Below are positions 44,002-53,139 of a DNA stretch of 64,000 nucleotides, piece after piece; within the stretch, counting starts at the first letter, position 1, and each line of letters starts with the position of its first letter. A program made the position numbers and the translations under genes. The notes beneath the pieces were generated by a model. That model saw only the letters and a program-made list of their open reading frames with translations. It was not told the DNA's origin and did no database searches. Source of the DNA: Pseudomonadota bacterium (GTDB lineage: Bacteria > Pseudomonadota > Alphaproteobacteria > Geminicoccales > Geminicoccaceae); NCBI GenBank assembly GCA_030549795.1, contig JAUQQO010000015.1, forward strand, positions 79,271 to 143,270, in the 5' to 3' direction.

Positions 44002-44630
44002 TCCCAGGCGCTGCCGTACGCGACATGTGCCGGGCGCAGCGGTCGCCGCCGCGACCGCGAAGGCAGAAGGCGGTGCCCCGCAGCGATTCTTGCGCGCGAG
44101 CGTCGCGCGGGCATCGCCGAGGTCTTCGCGCGAGGCAGCCGCACCGACCCGCCGGCTGAAAACCGGCTTTTCCCGCCCACCCGTTTTACCCGCCGCGCCG
44201 GCCCGTCCCCTTCCCTCCGCGCAGGCGTTCATGCCGGGCTCAACCTGCGCGACGCGCGAAACGGATCGACGGCACAGCGGCGGTGCATGAGAACCGCGGG
44301 ATCGCGCTTTGGCCGCTTAAGCGCGGCGCGCGCCTTAAAGCCACAGCGCGCGTGGGCTGGTGCGGAGAAGGCGGGCCTCTCGGTGCTCGAAAGGGCGCTC
44401 GCGCCCGCGAACCGGGTCCGCACGAGCCCAAGCGCGGTGCGCCTTGCGCCCGCTTTGGTCCTCGGCTTCGCCGTGTGAAGACCATTCCTTCTCCGCTTTG
44501 CGTGTGGACGCACAGGGACCGCACCGCGCTGTCGTGCGGACGGCGCGCATGGTCAAACGCTGGAGCGGGTCCTTGTCGGCTCGGGGGAGCCGTGCCAAGT
44601 CGAAGGCGGATCCGGGTGCGGAGAGCCGCC
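44002..44630. other. Non-coding stretch between pdxH and the SDR gene
   Basis: 629 nt. One frame is open upstream of the SDR from 44283, but its 116 residues are Arg/Gly/Pro-rich and end at a normal SDR start. I treat it as non-coding and see no named RNA. Confidence 0.4.
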
Positions 44631-45365
44631 ATGAGCGAGCGCAAAACGGTCTTCATCACCGGAGCGAGCCGGGGAATCGGGCATGCCACTGCGGCCTATT
44701 TCGTCCGCCAGGGCTGGCGGGCGATCACCTGCTCGCGCGAGGAAGTGCCGCCGCAGTGCCCGCGCAACGAGCGCCACGCCCACATCACCATCGATCTCGC
44801 CGAAACGCATCGTCTCTCGGAGGCGGTAGCCAAGCTCGAGCATCTGCTCGATGGCCAGCCCTTGCACGCGCTCGTCAACAACGCGGGCTATTCGCCGAAG
44901 GGCGAGGGCGGGACGCGGCTCGGCTGTCTCGATGGTGACATGGAGCTTTGGCAGCGGGTGTTTGCGGTCAACTTCTTCGCCCCCGTCTATTTCAGCCGCG
45001 CCTGTGCGCCTTTGCTCGCCAAGACCCGCGGGTCGATCGTCAACCTCACCTCGATCGCCGGACACCGCGTGCACCCCTTCGCGGGCTCGGCCTATGCCAC
45101 CAGCAAAGCGGCTCTGACCGCGCTCACCCGCGAGCTCGCAGCCGATCTCGCGCACTTGGGTATCCGCGTGAACGCCGTGTGTCCGGGCGAGATCAACACC
45201 GCCATCCTCTCCCCGGGCACCGAGCAGCTGGTCGAGCGCATCCCGCTGCGCCGCTTGGGTTCGCCCGAGGAGGTGGCCTCGATCATCTATTTTCTCTGCT
45301 CTGAGGGAGCGTCGTACATCACCGGCGCTGAGATCCCGGTCAACGGCGGCCAAGACGTCTATTGA
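44631..45365 (+). CDS. Short-chain dehydrogenase/reductase
   Basis: A 244-residue classical SDR. VFITGASRGIGHATAAYF is the cofactor motif, ALVNNAGYSPKGEGG (NNAG), IVNLTSIAGHRVHPFAGSAYATSKAAL contains the Ser, Tyr and Lys of the catalytic triad, and VNAVCPGEINTAIL and GAEIPVNGGQDVY complete it. The TCSREEVPPQCP turn after strand 2 is unlike the usual acidic or basic NAD/NADP turn. ATG 44631 has GCGGAGAG upstream. The substrate is unknown; it is isolated from other metabolic genes. Confidence 0.9.
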   Translation: MSERKTVFITGASRGIGHATAAYFVRQGWRAITCSREEVPPQCPRNERHAHITIDLAETHRLSEAVAKLEHLLDGQPLHALVNNAGYSPKGEGGTRLGCLDGDMELWQRVFAVNFFAPVYFSRACAPLLAKTRGSIVNLTSIAGHRVHPFAGSAYATSKAALTALTRELAADLAHLGIRVNAVCPGEINTAILSPGTEQLVERIPLRRLGSPEEVASIIYFLCSEGASYITGAEIPVNGGQDVY

Positions 45366-45699
45366 GGAGCACGGGCGACGGCGCGCCGCTTGCTCGAGGC
45401 GTGAGGCGAGCGCAGCCGGTTCGCGGAACCCGAACCCGCACGGGTGCCCGGCTTCGAGCCGCCCTCCGTCCACGGCGAGGCTCGCTTCGCGTTTCGCCGC
45501 GACGGGGCGCGCGGTACGCGCGGCGCGCACAGCGCACAGGTACGCGCGCAACGCCGGCACCAGCGCCCGAGCGCAGTTCACGGACGTGCGCATCCAGCCG
45601 AGCACGGTGCGTACAACGAGGGCGAGCATCGAACCTCCGCGATGCCCGATCTTCTCGCACCGGTTCGGTTGAAGAAGTGTTAAGAGGCGGGCCGCAATC
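45366..45699. other. Non-coding stretch between convergent genes
   Basis: 334 nt between the SDR and a quinone-reductase-like gene. Only Arg-rich frames are open and I find no convincing terminator or RNA. Confidence 0.35.
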
Positions 45700-46419
45700 T
45701 CAGGTGCCGGCGCGCCGTCCAGCGAGCGGGCGCATGAGCGCGTCGAAATCGGCGAGCGATGGCACCGGCAGCGGTGAGAGCTGGTCGAGGTTCTCGAGGT
45801 AGCGGTCGAGCGCTTCCAAATACTCCCGGCGCGCGGCTTCGTCGATGTAGGGTACGTGCCAGGCGACGAACGGCGGCAGCACGGTAAAGCCGACGTAAGC
45901 GAGCGTGCCCTGCAAGAGGTGGCGCAACATGAGGGTGAGCGGTCCGTGGATGCCGCCCTCATCGAGCATGTGCGCGCGCGATCCGGTGGTGATCAGACAG
46001 GTGGCGCGTTTTCCCTTAAGACCGCCGCGATCGTAGAAGCGTCGGCCGCCGTAGAAGGGACCGGAGAGGAAAACCCGGTCGAACCAGCCCTTGAGAATCG
46101 CCGGCACCGAGAACCACCAGAGCGGAAAGCTGAGGATCAGCAGTTCGGCTTTGAGGACTTTGTCGATTTCGGTCCGAATGTCGGAGGCCAGTGCTCCGGT
46201 CTCGAACGCGTGCCGCTGTTCGAGCGCGTAGACGAGATAGTCGGGATCGCGCCGTGTCGGGAAGTCTTCGCCCTTGGCCACGGGATCGAAGCGCATGGCA
46301 TAGAGATCGGAGAGCAAGACCTCTTGGCCGCGCTCGGTGAAGAACCCGAGCGCGCGCTCTTTGAGCGCGGCACAAAAGGAGCGCGGTTCGGGATGAGCGT
46401 GGACGATGAGCACGGTCAT
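45700..46419 (-). CDS. NAD(P)H:quinone oxidoreductase-like flavodoxin-fold protein
   Basis: A 239-residue protein of the NQO1/KefF/MdaB type. VLIVHAHPEPRSFCAALKERAL is the flavodoxin-fold phosphate loop, LILSFPLWWFSVPAILKGWFDRVFLSG the FMN/FAD loop, and GGRRFYDRGGLKGKRATCLITTG and GILAYVGF-like GTLAYVGFTVLPPFVAWHV the back half. It probably reduces quinones by two electrons using FAD or FMN. The ATG overlaps the stop of the upstream ABC permease by 4 nt, so it is likely translated from the same mRNA as the importer, an unusual pairing. Confidence 0.88.
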   Translation of the reverse strand: MTVLIVHAHPEPRSFCAALKERALGFFTERGQEVLLSDLYAMRFDPVAKGEDFPTRRDPDYLVYALEQRHAFETGALASDIRTEIDKVLKAELLILSFPLWWFSVPAILKGWFDRVFLSGPFYGGRRFYDRGGLKGKRATCLITTGSRAHMLDEGGIHGPLTLMLRHLLQGTLAYVGFTVLPPFVAWHVPYIDEAARREYLEALDRYLENLDQLSPLPVPSLADFDALMRPLAGRRAGT

Positions 46420-47225
46420 GGTGAAAGCCCACGAAGGCGGACGCTACGGCGGCGCAGCAATTCGGCGGTAATCAGTAAAGCCACAGCGAGAACGATCAAA
46501 ATGGTGGCAGCAGCCAAGATCTCGGGATTGATCTCTTCACGGATGCCGTCGAACATCTGCCGCGGCAAGGTTCGCTGGGCCGGCCCCGTCAAGAACAGTG
46601 CTACCACGACTTCATCGAAGCTGGTAACGAAAGCGAACAGCGCACCGCTTATGACGCCCGGCGCGATGATCGGCAGCGTCACCTTGCGGAAGGCGAGCCA
46701 GGGTGGCGCACCCAGGCTCTGCGCGGCCCGCACCAGACTCGGGTCGAGCGCTCCCAGTGTGGCGGATACGGTGACCACCACGAACGGTGCGCCGAGCACG
46801 GCGTGGGCGAGCGCAAGACCGAGTAGACTGTTGGCAAGACCGAGCGGCCGATAAAAGAAATAGGCACCGGTTGCGAGGATCACTGCCGGCACGATCATCG
46901 GCGCGAGCACGAGCGCCATGATGAGCCCCTTGGCCGGGAAACGCGCGCGCGCGAGGCCCAAGGCGGCGAGTGTCCCGAGCACGGTGGCAAGCGCGGTTGC
47001 CACCGCACCGACGATCACGCTGTTTTTGAGTGTGAGCCGCCACGGCTCGTGCTCGATCAGGCGTGCGTACCAGCGCAAACTCAAGCCAGGCAGCGGAAAG
47101 TGCAAAAACGCCCCGGACGAGAAGGAGAGCGGGACGATGACGAGGATCGGCAAGATGAGAAAGGCGAGAACGAGCAGCCCATAACCCCAAAGACAGGCGC
47201 GGGCGAAGGGACCGGAACTTAGCAT
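46416..47225 (-). CDS. ABC transporter permease, spermidine/putrescine type (PotC-like)
   Basis: A 269-residue inner-membrane protein with six hydrophobic segments. ILVIVPLSFSSGAFLHFPLPGLSLRWY is the PotC-like start. LVRAAQSLGAPPWLAFRKVTLPIIAPGV carries the EAA-type loop (Gly and the A-S-L-G block) that contacts the ATPase. It pairs with the permease encoded just upstream, separated by one nucleotide, and with the binding protein at 48.5-49.5 kb. No ATPase gene is present in the window. Confidence 0.92.
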   Translation of the reverse strand: MLSSGPFARACLWGYGLLVLAFLILPILVIVPLSFSSGAFLHFPLPGLSLRWYARLIEHEPWRLTLKNSVIVGAVATALATVLGTLAALGLARARFPAKGLIMALVLAPMIVPAVILATGAYFFYRPLGLANSLLGLALAHAVLGAPFVVVTVSATLGALDPSLVRAAQSLGAPPWLAFRKVTLPIIAPGVISGALFAFVTSFDEVVVALFLTGPAQRTLPRQMFDGIREEINPEILAAATILIVLAVALLITAELLRRRSVRLRGLSP

Positions 47226-47226
47226 C

Positions 47227-48450
47227 TCAGCCGAGCCGCAAGCGTTCGATCCCCACGAGCCGCGAATAGATCCAATAGAGTATGAGCGTGACGGCCAAGA
47301 GTACGGTGGCGAGCGCTGCCCCCATGCCCCAGTTCGCCGTCTGCAGGGTGAAGAACGCCACGAAATAGCTGATCATCTGATCGGCGGCTCCACCGACGAG
47401 AGCCGGCGTGATGTAATAGCCGACCGCCAAGATGAACACGAGAAGACAGCCGGCGGCCACTCCGGGCATGGAAAGCGGCAAATAGACCCTGCAGAAGGCC
47501 ACCAAGGGTGAGGCGCCCAGGGACAGTGCAGCCCGGGTGAGCGAAAGTGGAATGGCGCGCATGACACTGTAAAGCGGCAAGACCATGAAGGGTAAGAGGA
47601 CGTGCGTCATCGCGATGAGTACGCCCGCGCGGTTGAACACGAGCGGCAGGGGTTCTGACACCAAACCGATGCGGATCAAGAAGTCGTTGATTACACCCTC
47701 GCGTTGCAACAAGACGATCCATGCCGCGGTCCGCACGAGAAGCGAGGTCCAAAAGGGTAAGAGCACGACGATCAACAGCGGGTTGGCCCAGCGCTCGGGC
47801 AAAGAAGCCAAAAGATAGGCGAGCGGGTAACCCAAGATGAGACAAAGCAGCGTGACGAGAGCGCTGATCCAAAAAGTTCGCGCGAGGACATCGAGGTAGA
47901 TCGCCTGCTCGGCGGGGGCGCGCACGATGGAGTCGAACTCGTCGCGAGCCAGATCCAACGCAGCGAGAAGGAAGATGTCCGTCCACGGCTGGGCGGCGCG
48001 CCGCAGCCCGGCCCAGATCGCTGGCTCGGCCCACGCCGGATCGAGCTCGATCAACGTCGCAAGCCAACTTCCCTTTGCATCGTCGGGCAGCCGCCGGGCG
48101 GTGGAGAGAATGAGGTTGCGCCATCCCGCTTGCTCGCGGTTGAGCCGCTGCGCGACGATGGCGACTTCGCGGCGGCGGTAGGCTTCTTTGAGTTCCGCCA
48201 CGAAGAGCGAGACGATCTCTTCCGGGGGTGGACCGATCCCCTGCCAGTTGCGCAGCGCCTCGGCACTTTTCGGCATGACGCTTGCGAGTTCGTGATTGTC
48301 CACGGCGCGCGCGAGCATGCCGAGAATGGGCAGCAAGAAGAACACGACGAGAAAGGCGACGAGGGGCAGGGCGAGCAAAAACCCGCCGAGCGCGCGCCGC
48401 CGTTCGACGCGGGCGAGCGCTCGGCGCAGCTCAACCGATGCGGCCGCCAT
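47227..48450 (-). CDS. ABC transporter permease (PotB-like) with a large N-terminal insertion
   Basis: A 407-residue permease, about 120 residues longer than ordinary PotB. TM1 (ALPLVAFLVVFFLLPILGML, about 27-46) is followed by a soluble region of about 140 residues (50-190). This includes EIVSLFVAELKEAYRRREVAIVAQR and TARRLPDDAKGSW, with no transmembrane character. Then come RTFWISALVTLLCLILGYPLAYLLASLPERW and the EAA-type loop SLTRAALSLGASPLVAFCRVYLPLSMPGV. The insert would face the periplasm. It lies 47 nt after the binding-protein gene. Confidence 0.88.
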   Translation of the reverse strand: MAAASVELRRALARVERRRALGGFLLALPLVAFLVVFFLLPILGMLARAVDNHELASVMPKSAEALRNWQGIGPPPEEIVSLFVAELKEAYRRREVAIVAQRLNREQAGWRNLILSTARRLPDDAKGSWLATLIELDPAWAEPAIWAGLRRAAQPWTDIFLLAALDLARDEFDSIVRAPAEQAIYLDVLARTFWISALVTLLCLILGYPLAYLLASLPERWANPLLIVVLLPFWTSLLVRTAAWIVLLQREGVINDFLIRIGLVSEPLPLVFNRAGVLIAMTHVLLPFMVLPLYSVMRAIPLSLTRAALSLGASPLVAFCRVYLPLSMPGVAAGCLLVFILAVGYYITPALVGGAADQMISYFVAFFTLQTANWGMGAALATVLLAVTLILYWIYSRLVGIERLRLG

Positions 48451-48497
48451 TTACGTGCCGAGGCGGACGGCTGCCCGGGCGACCGTCCGCCCGCTCC

Positions 48498-49538
48498 TCA
48501 GCGCTGTGCCGCCCAAGCGTTGAACCGCTCGGTGAGCTTTTCCACGTTCTCGACCCAAAACGCCGCGTCGAAGAACACGCCATGAGGCAAGTTCTTGGGC
48601 GAGCTCGGGATTTCTTCAGCGTATTCAGCCGGCACGAGCTTGGCGCCGTCGAGGTGGGTGGGACCGTAAGGGATGAGCGCCGGCAGCTTGGCCTGGTTCT
48701 CCGGGCGGGTGAGATAGTGGACGAGCTTCATGGCTTCGGCTTTCTTGGGTGAATTCTTCAAGATCACCCACGAATCGATCTGATAGACGAAGCCGGCGTC
48801 CCACGCGATCTTGAAGTTGCGCTTATCCTGCCGATTGGCGGCGGTAATGCGGCCGTTATAGGCCGACGTCATGACCACCTCGCCCGAAGCCAACAGCTGT
48901 GGCGGTTGTGCTCCAGCTTCCCAAAAGATCAAGTCCTTCTTGATGCTGTCGAGCTTCGCAAAGGCTTTGTCGATGCCGCCCGGGGCGCGCAGCGCCTCGT
49001 AGACCTTGGCCGGCGGCACACCCTGTGCCATGGTGGCGAACTCGAGCGCCTGGCGCGGCCCCTTGCGCAGCGCGCGCTTGCCCGGGAATTTCTGCGTGTC
49101 GAAGAAATCGGCCCAGGAGCGTGGACCGCCGTTGGGGAACTTGTTGCCGTCGTAGGCGAGCACGGTGGCCCAGACGATCGCACCCACCCCGCACTCGTGC
49201 ACCGCCGCTGGAAGGAATTTGTCCTTGCCGCCGAGCATCTGCCAATCGAGCGGCTCGAGGATCCCTTCTTCGCAGCCCAACACGAGCTCGTCGGTTTCTA
49301 CCTGCACGACGTCCCACACCGGCGTCCCTTGCGCCTTGGCGCGCAGCACGCCGATACCGCCGTCCCAGGTATCTTCGACCAGCTTGATGCCGGTCTCTTT
49401 CTGGAACGGCTCGAAGTAGAGCTGGCGCTGCGCTGCCTGATACGCCCCGCCCCAGGACGTGATGGTGAGATCGCGCGCCTGCGCGGTGCCGACGACGGTG
49501 AACAGCACGGCCGCCGCGAGCGTGGGGCTGAACCTCAT
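48498..49538 (-). CDS. ABC transporter substrate-binding protein, PotD/PotF type
   Basis: A 346-residue periplasmic protein with signal peptide RFSPTLAAAVLFTVVGTAQA. LTITSWGGAYQAAQRQLYFEPFQKETGIKLVE is the family-1 opening. WDVVQVETDELVLGCEEGILEPLDW, IVWATVLAYDGNKFPNGGPRSWADFFDTQKFPGKRALRKGP and FVYQIDSWVILKNSPKKAEAMKLVHYL fit the PotD/PotF (polyamine) group. The ligand could be a polyamine or related cation. It is the first gene of the importer cluster on the minus strand. Confidence 0.93.
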   Translation of the reverse strand: MRFSPTLAAAVLFTVVGTAQARDLTITSWGGAYQAAQRQLYFEPFQKETGIKLVEDTWDGGIGVLRAKAQGTPVWDVVQVETDELVLGCEEGILEPLDWQMLGGKDKFLPAAVHECGVGAIVWATVLAYDGNKFPNGGPRSWADFFDTQKFPGKRALRKGPRQALEFATMAQGVPPAKVYEALRAPGGIDKAFAKLDSIKKDLIFWEAGAQPPQLLASGEVVMTSAYNGRITAANRQDKRNFKIAWDAGFVYQIDSWVILKNSPKKAEAMKLVHYLTRPENQAKLPALIPYGPTHLDGAKLVPAEYAEEIPSSPKNLPHGVFFDAAFWVENVEKLTERFNAWAAQR

Positions 49539-49607
49539 CCCGACCTCCCTCTCCTACACTCGGTGCCGGCAGATTGGCGGGTCTGCGCCGGGCCGTCCAG
49601 GCCCAGC

Positions 49608-50468
49608 TCAGCGCCGATCGCCCCTCTCGAGCGGCAAGAGAGCCCGCAACCCCTCGCGATAGGTCGGATAGCGCAACACGATGCCGAGCTCGCGCTTGAT
49701 GCGCGCGTTCCGCACGCGTCGGTTGTCACGGTAAAAACTGCGCGCCATCGGCGAGAGATCGGCCGTCTCGAAGGGCTCTTCGGGTGGCGGCGGCACACCT
49801 AAGAGCTCGGCCGCGAAGGCGACGACATCTTGCGGCGGTGCCGGTTCGTCGTCGCACACATTGTAGATCCGCCCGGGATGCGGTCGCGCCATCGAGGCTT
49901 TAAGCACAGCTACGATGTCGTCGACGTGGATGCGCGAGAAGACTTGCCCCGGCTTGACGATCCGCCGTGCGGTGCCGTCGAGGAGCTGGCGGATGGCGTT
50001 GCGGCCCGGACCATAGATCCCGGCGAGGCGAAACAGGTGCACAGGCAAGCCGGAAGCGAGCCAAGCCGCTTCCGCTCTTGCCCGGCGATCGGTGCGGGCG
50101 AGCGTGGGCTCGATCGGCGTGTCCTCGTCGACCCAAGCCCCCCCGCGGTCGCCGTACACCCCCGTGGTGCCCAAATAGCCAAGCCAAGAGAGCGTCGTGA
50201 GCCGGCGCAGCTCTTCCTGATGAGTGTCGAGTACGGGATCACCCTGTTCGTCCGGCGGGATGGAGACGAGGACATGAGTGACCCCCGAGAAAGCGGCGGG
50301 GGTAAGCGGTCGGCTGCGCGCGAAGAGAAAGGCGCGCACGCCTTCTGCTTCGAGCGCGCGCGCTTTTTCGGCGCTGCGCGTGGTGCCGCGGATCTCGACC
50401 CCCTCGGCGCGCAGCGAGGAGGCGAGATGCCGCGCGACATAGCCGTAGCCGAAACAGAGCAGGATCAG
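49608..50468 (-). CDS. NAD-dependent epimerase/dehydratase family protein (YeeZ-like)
   Basis: A protein of about 286 residues. LLCFGYGYVARHLASSLRAEG is the Rossmann start, THVLVSIPPDEQGDPVLDTHQEEL, WLGYLGTTGVYGDRGGAWVDE with the S/T and Tyr region, FRLAGIYGPGRNAIRQLLDG, and SRIHVDDIVAVLKASM. This is the order of YeeZ-type SDRs. No ATG, GTG or TTG lies near the fold start. GGAGGA at 50475-50480 is followed 7 nt later by CTG at 50468, so a CTG start is proposed. The frame is open further upstream to 50774 but that would overlap the divergent CARF gene. Confidence 0.78.
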   Translation of the reverse strand: MILLCFGYGYVARHLASSLRAEGVEIRGTTRSAEKARALEAEGVRAFLFARSRPLTPAAFSGVTHVLVSIPPDEQGDPVLDTHQEELRRLTTLSWLGYLGTTGVYGDRGGAWVDEDTPIEPTLARTDRRARAEAAWLASGLPVHLFRLAGIYGPGRNAIRQLLDGTARRIVKPGQVFSRIHVDDIVAVLKASMARPHPGRIYNVCDDEPAPPQDVVAFAAELLGVPPPPEEPFETADLSPMARSFYRDNRRVRNARIKRELGIVLRYPTYREGLRALLPLERGDRR

Positions 50469-50550
50469 AGCGATTCCTCCGGGTGCAGCGCTGGCACCTC
50501 TTGCCGAACGATCGACTTTCGTTGATCTAGGGGTCGCATTCGATGAGACA

Positions 50551-51648
50551 ATGACAGCGATGCCGCGTCTGATCGTTTCCACGGTCGGCACGAGCCTGCT
50601 CACCAACGGCACCGAACCCGCTCTTTTGCCTTTGTTGCGGCGCACCGCGAATGCCCGCGTCCAGGATCTCGCGCCTGCCGACCGCGGGCCGCTCGAGAGC
50701 CTCATCGATTCCCGGCGCCGCCGGCTGGCGCAGGCCGGGGTCGTCGAAGCGCGCAGGCTGAGTGCCGAGCTCAATGGCTTGCTCGCGATCCCCGACGTGC
50801 TCGAAGGCGAGTCCTTCGCTGCTGACGATCGTCACCTGTTGATCGCGACCGACACGCTGCAGGGAAAGAGCTGCGCCGAGATCGTCCGCGATTGGATCGC
50901 CGCCCGCCAGGGCGAGGCCGAGATCCTCGAAGTCCCCGACTTGCGCACCGATCTCTTGGCCAACTTCCGGGTGGCGCTCAGCTCGCTCGCCGAGCGGCTG
51001 ATCGAATCGACCGCCGGGCAGCGGGTGCTGCTCAATCTCACCGGCGGCTTTAAGAGCGTGAACGCCTATCTGCAGTCCCTCGCCATGCTGCAGGGCTGGG
51101 AAACGGTGTTCCTGTTCGAGAGCGCGCGCGAGCTCTTGCGCATCCCCCGCCTGCCGGTGGTGTGGGACGTGGCGCGCGCGCTCGAACCGCACCTTGCGGC
51201 GCTGCGGCGGCTGCGCGCCGTGCAGCGGCTGCCGGTAAGCGAACTCGGTTCCGTTCCCGACAGCCTTCTGTTCGTCATCGATAAGGAGGCCTGTCTTTCC
51301 GAGTGGGGTGCGGCGCTGCTCGATCAGGCCTGTGCCGAACTCTACAGCCAGCGGCTGTTCCCGCCCGCCGTGCCCGAACTCGTCTTCACCGATCGCTTCG
51401 AGCGCGAGGCGCGCAAGCTCGACCCAACCGACCTCGCGCGGCTCAACCGGCAGCTCGACGAGCTCGCCCGCTGGGTGGCTACGAACGGGCGTCACAATCC
51501 CAAGAGCCTCGACGTTAAGAAGCTCGCGGGATCACCGATACCTCCCTCCACCCACGAGGTCGACGCCTGGACGGGCAGCGACAAACGCTTGTTCGGCCAT
51601 TTCGAAGACGGCAAGTTCGTGATCGACCGCTTGGGCGACCATCTCTAG
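50551..51648 (+). CDS. CARF-domain protein with C-terminal RelE-like toxin domain (orphan CRISPR-type effector)
   Basis: A 365-residue protein. Residues 5-205 match the CARF/TIGR02619-type fold: an opening strand and loop [13 protein letters not shown] (8-20), a strand HLLIATDT (95-102), and the ligand-loop motif [20 protein letters not shown] (159-178), then [24 protein letters not shown] domains bind cyclic oligoadenylates. Residues 275-365 resemble RelE/ParE toxins: [19 protein letters not shown] helix, LDVKKLAGS, then [22 protein letters not shown] (R346 aligns with RelE Arg81). Together they suggest an RNase triggered by cyclic nucleotides. No CRISPR array or cas gene is nearby. It overlaps queG by 4 nt at the end. 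Confidence 0.8.
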   Translation: MTAMPRLIVSTVGTSLLTNGTEPALLPLLRRTANARVQDLAPADRGPLESLIDSRRRRLAQAGVVEARRLSAELNGLLAIPDVLEGESFAADDRHLLIATDTLQGKSCAEIVRDWIAARQGEAEILEVPDLRTDLLANFRVALSSLAERLIESTAGQRVLLNLTGGFKSVNAYLQSLAMLQGWETVFLFESARELLRIPRLPVVWDVARALEPHLAALRRLRAVQRLPVSELGSVPDSLLFVIDKEACLSEWGAALLDQACAELYSQRLFPPAVPELVFTDRFEREARKLDPTDLARLNRQLDELARWVATNGRHNPKSLDVKKLAGSPIPPSTHEVDAWTGSDKRLFGHFEDGKFVIDRLGDHL

Positions 51649-52805
51649 GACTCGGCCTCCCACTCGGCGCGTACCTGCGCATCCGGTTCCTCGGCGGCCA
51701 AGCGGGCGCGCCATTCAGCGAAGCGGGCGGGCCCGCCCAGTCGCGCGAGCGCCCACACCGCAGCGCCGCGCACGAGCGGTGAGGAATCGCGCAAGCGCTT
51801 AATGACGACGGAAAGCAGCCCCGGCTCGCCGCTGTTGCCGATCGCGATCAACACGTTGCGCAAAAAACGGTCGCGGCCGATGCGCTTGATGGGCGAACCG
51901 GCGAACAGCCGGCGGAAGGCGACATCGTCGAGCTGCGCGAGCTCGGCCAAGGCGGGCGCGACGAGCTCGGGGCGCGGGTGGAAGGCGAGCTCGTGCGCCG
52001 CTTGGGCGAACTTGTTCCACGGGCACACCGCAAGACAATCATCGCAGCCATAGATGCGGTTGCCCATAAGCGGCCTGAGCGCCCGCGGAATGGGCCCCTT
52101 GTGCTCGATCGTGAGGTAGCTGATGCAGCGCCGCGGATCGAGCCGGTAGGGAGCGGGAAACGCTCGCGTGGGGCAGATCTCGAGACAACGCCGACAGCTT
52201 CCGCAATGATCGCGCTCGGGCGGATCGCGCGGTAGCTCGGCGGTGGTGAGGATCACCCCCAAGAACAGCCACGAGCCATATTGGCGGCTTACGAGATTGG
52301 TGTGTTTGCCCTGCCAACCGAGCCCCGCCTGTTGCGCCAAGGGTTTTTCCATAATCGGTGCGGTATCCACGAAGACCTTGACGGCAGCAGCGGTGCGCGC
52401 GGCCAAAAGACCCGCAAGCTCCTTGAGCCTGCCCTTGAGAAGCTCGTGATAGTCGCGGTTGCGGGCATAGACGCTGATGTAGCCGCGATCGCGCAGGCCG
52501 AGTTCGGGCAAGGGATCGCGCGCAGGCGCGTAGGAGATGCCGGTGACGATCGCCGAGCGGGCTTGCGGCCAGAGATTGGCGGGATTTCCACGCACCTCGG
52601 GGGCGCGGGCGAGCCAGTCCATCTCTCCGCACAGGCCGGCATCGACGAACGCCTTGAGCCGCAGGGTGATTTCGGCGGGCAGCGCGGGATCGCTCACCCG
52701 CGGCGGGACGAGGCCGAGCTTGGCTGCGCGCGCGCGCAGCTCGGCGAGCACGCGCTCGGCTGTGCGATCTCCGGTCGCTTCACTCTTCGCGGCGAGCTTG
52801 AGCAC
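51645..52805 (-). CDS. queG: Epoxyqueuosine reductase
   Basis: The last step in queuosine tRNA modification. About 386 residues with [11 protein letters not shown] and two ferredoxin-type [4Fe-4S] motifs: [16 protein letters not shown] (with C at +1, +4, +8, +12) and [63 protein letters not shown] and a C-terminal HEAT-like repeat ([16 protein letters not shown]) complete it. The start is uncertain: TTG 52820, GTG 52805 and GTG 52751 are all possible, and the first two overlap the upstream small gene. It is convergent with the CARF gene. Confidence 0.93.
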   Translation of the reverse strand: MLKLAAKSEATGDRTAERVLAELRARAAKLGLVPPRVSDPALPAEITLRLKAFVDAGLCGEMDWLARAPEVRGNPANLWPQARSAIVTGISYAPARDPLPELGLRDRGYISVYARNRDYHELLKGRLKELAGLLAARTAAAVKVFVDTAPIMEKPLAQQAGLGWQGKHTNLVSRQYGSWLFLGVILTTAELPRDPPERDHCGSCRRCLEICPTRAFPAPYRLDPRRCISYLTIEHKGPIPRALRPLMGNRIYGCDDCLAVCPWNKFAQAAHELAFHPRPELVAPALAELAQLDDVAFRRLFAGSPIKRIGRDRFLRNVLIAIGNSGEPGLLSVVIKRLRDSSPLVRGAAVWALARLGGPARFAEWRARLAAEEPDAQVRAEWEAES

Positions 52806-53118
52806 CGTAGTAGAAACCAAGAACAGCGCTTACCACGCTGGTCACAGGCGTCAGAACGAGCGGCAGTACGTCCTTAAGCTCGCTCAATTTATAGGGGAAA
52901 AGCCAAACGAGCAGGAAGGAGGCCGCGATCGTTAAGGCAAATAGAGCTACGAGCCCAATCGCGAGATAGCCTCGGATGCGCTCGCGCCGGCGGGCGATGC
53001 TTTCGAGTTCTGTGTGCGGAGTGAGCTCGTTGGAGACGGGCCGCTCGGGGTAGGAGACCGCTGTCATCGATGGCGACTGCGATGCCGCGGGGCGTTCGTC
53101 CCCGGCTGCGGCGGACAT
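52780..53118 (-). CDS. Small two-helix membrane protein, unrecognised
   Basis: A 112-residue protein with about 45 cytoplasmic N-terminal residues and two transmembrane segments: [19 protein letters not shown] and [21 protein letters not shown] (about 49-70 and 83-103). It ends ARREE. The overlap with the queG 5' end (up to 41 nt) indicates translational coupling. I do not recognise a family. A ribbon-helix-helix gene lies 21 nt upstream, so the two may form a pair. Confidence 0.65.
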   Translation of the reverse strand: MSAAAGDERPAASQSPSMTAVSYPERPVSNELTPHTELESIARRRERIRGYLAIGLVALFALTIAASFLLVWLFPYKLSELKDVLPLVLTPVTSVVSAVLGFYYGAQARREE

Positions 53119-53139
53119 GACCTTCCCTCCGCGGTAGGA

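Noticed and set aside
50551..51648. CRISPR array or cas cluster near the CARF gene
   Set aside because: No repeat-spacer pattern or Cas1/Cas2/Cas10-type sequence appears in the 64 kb, so only the orphan effector is reported.
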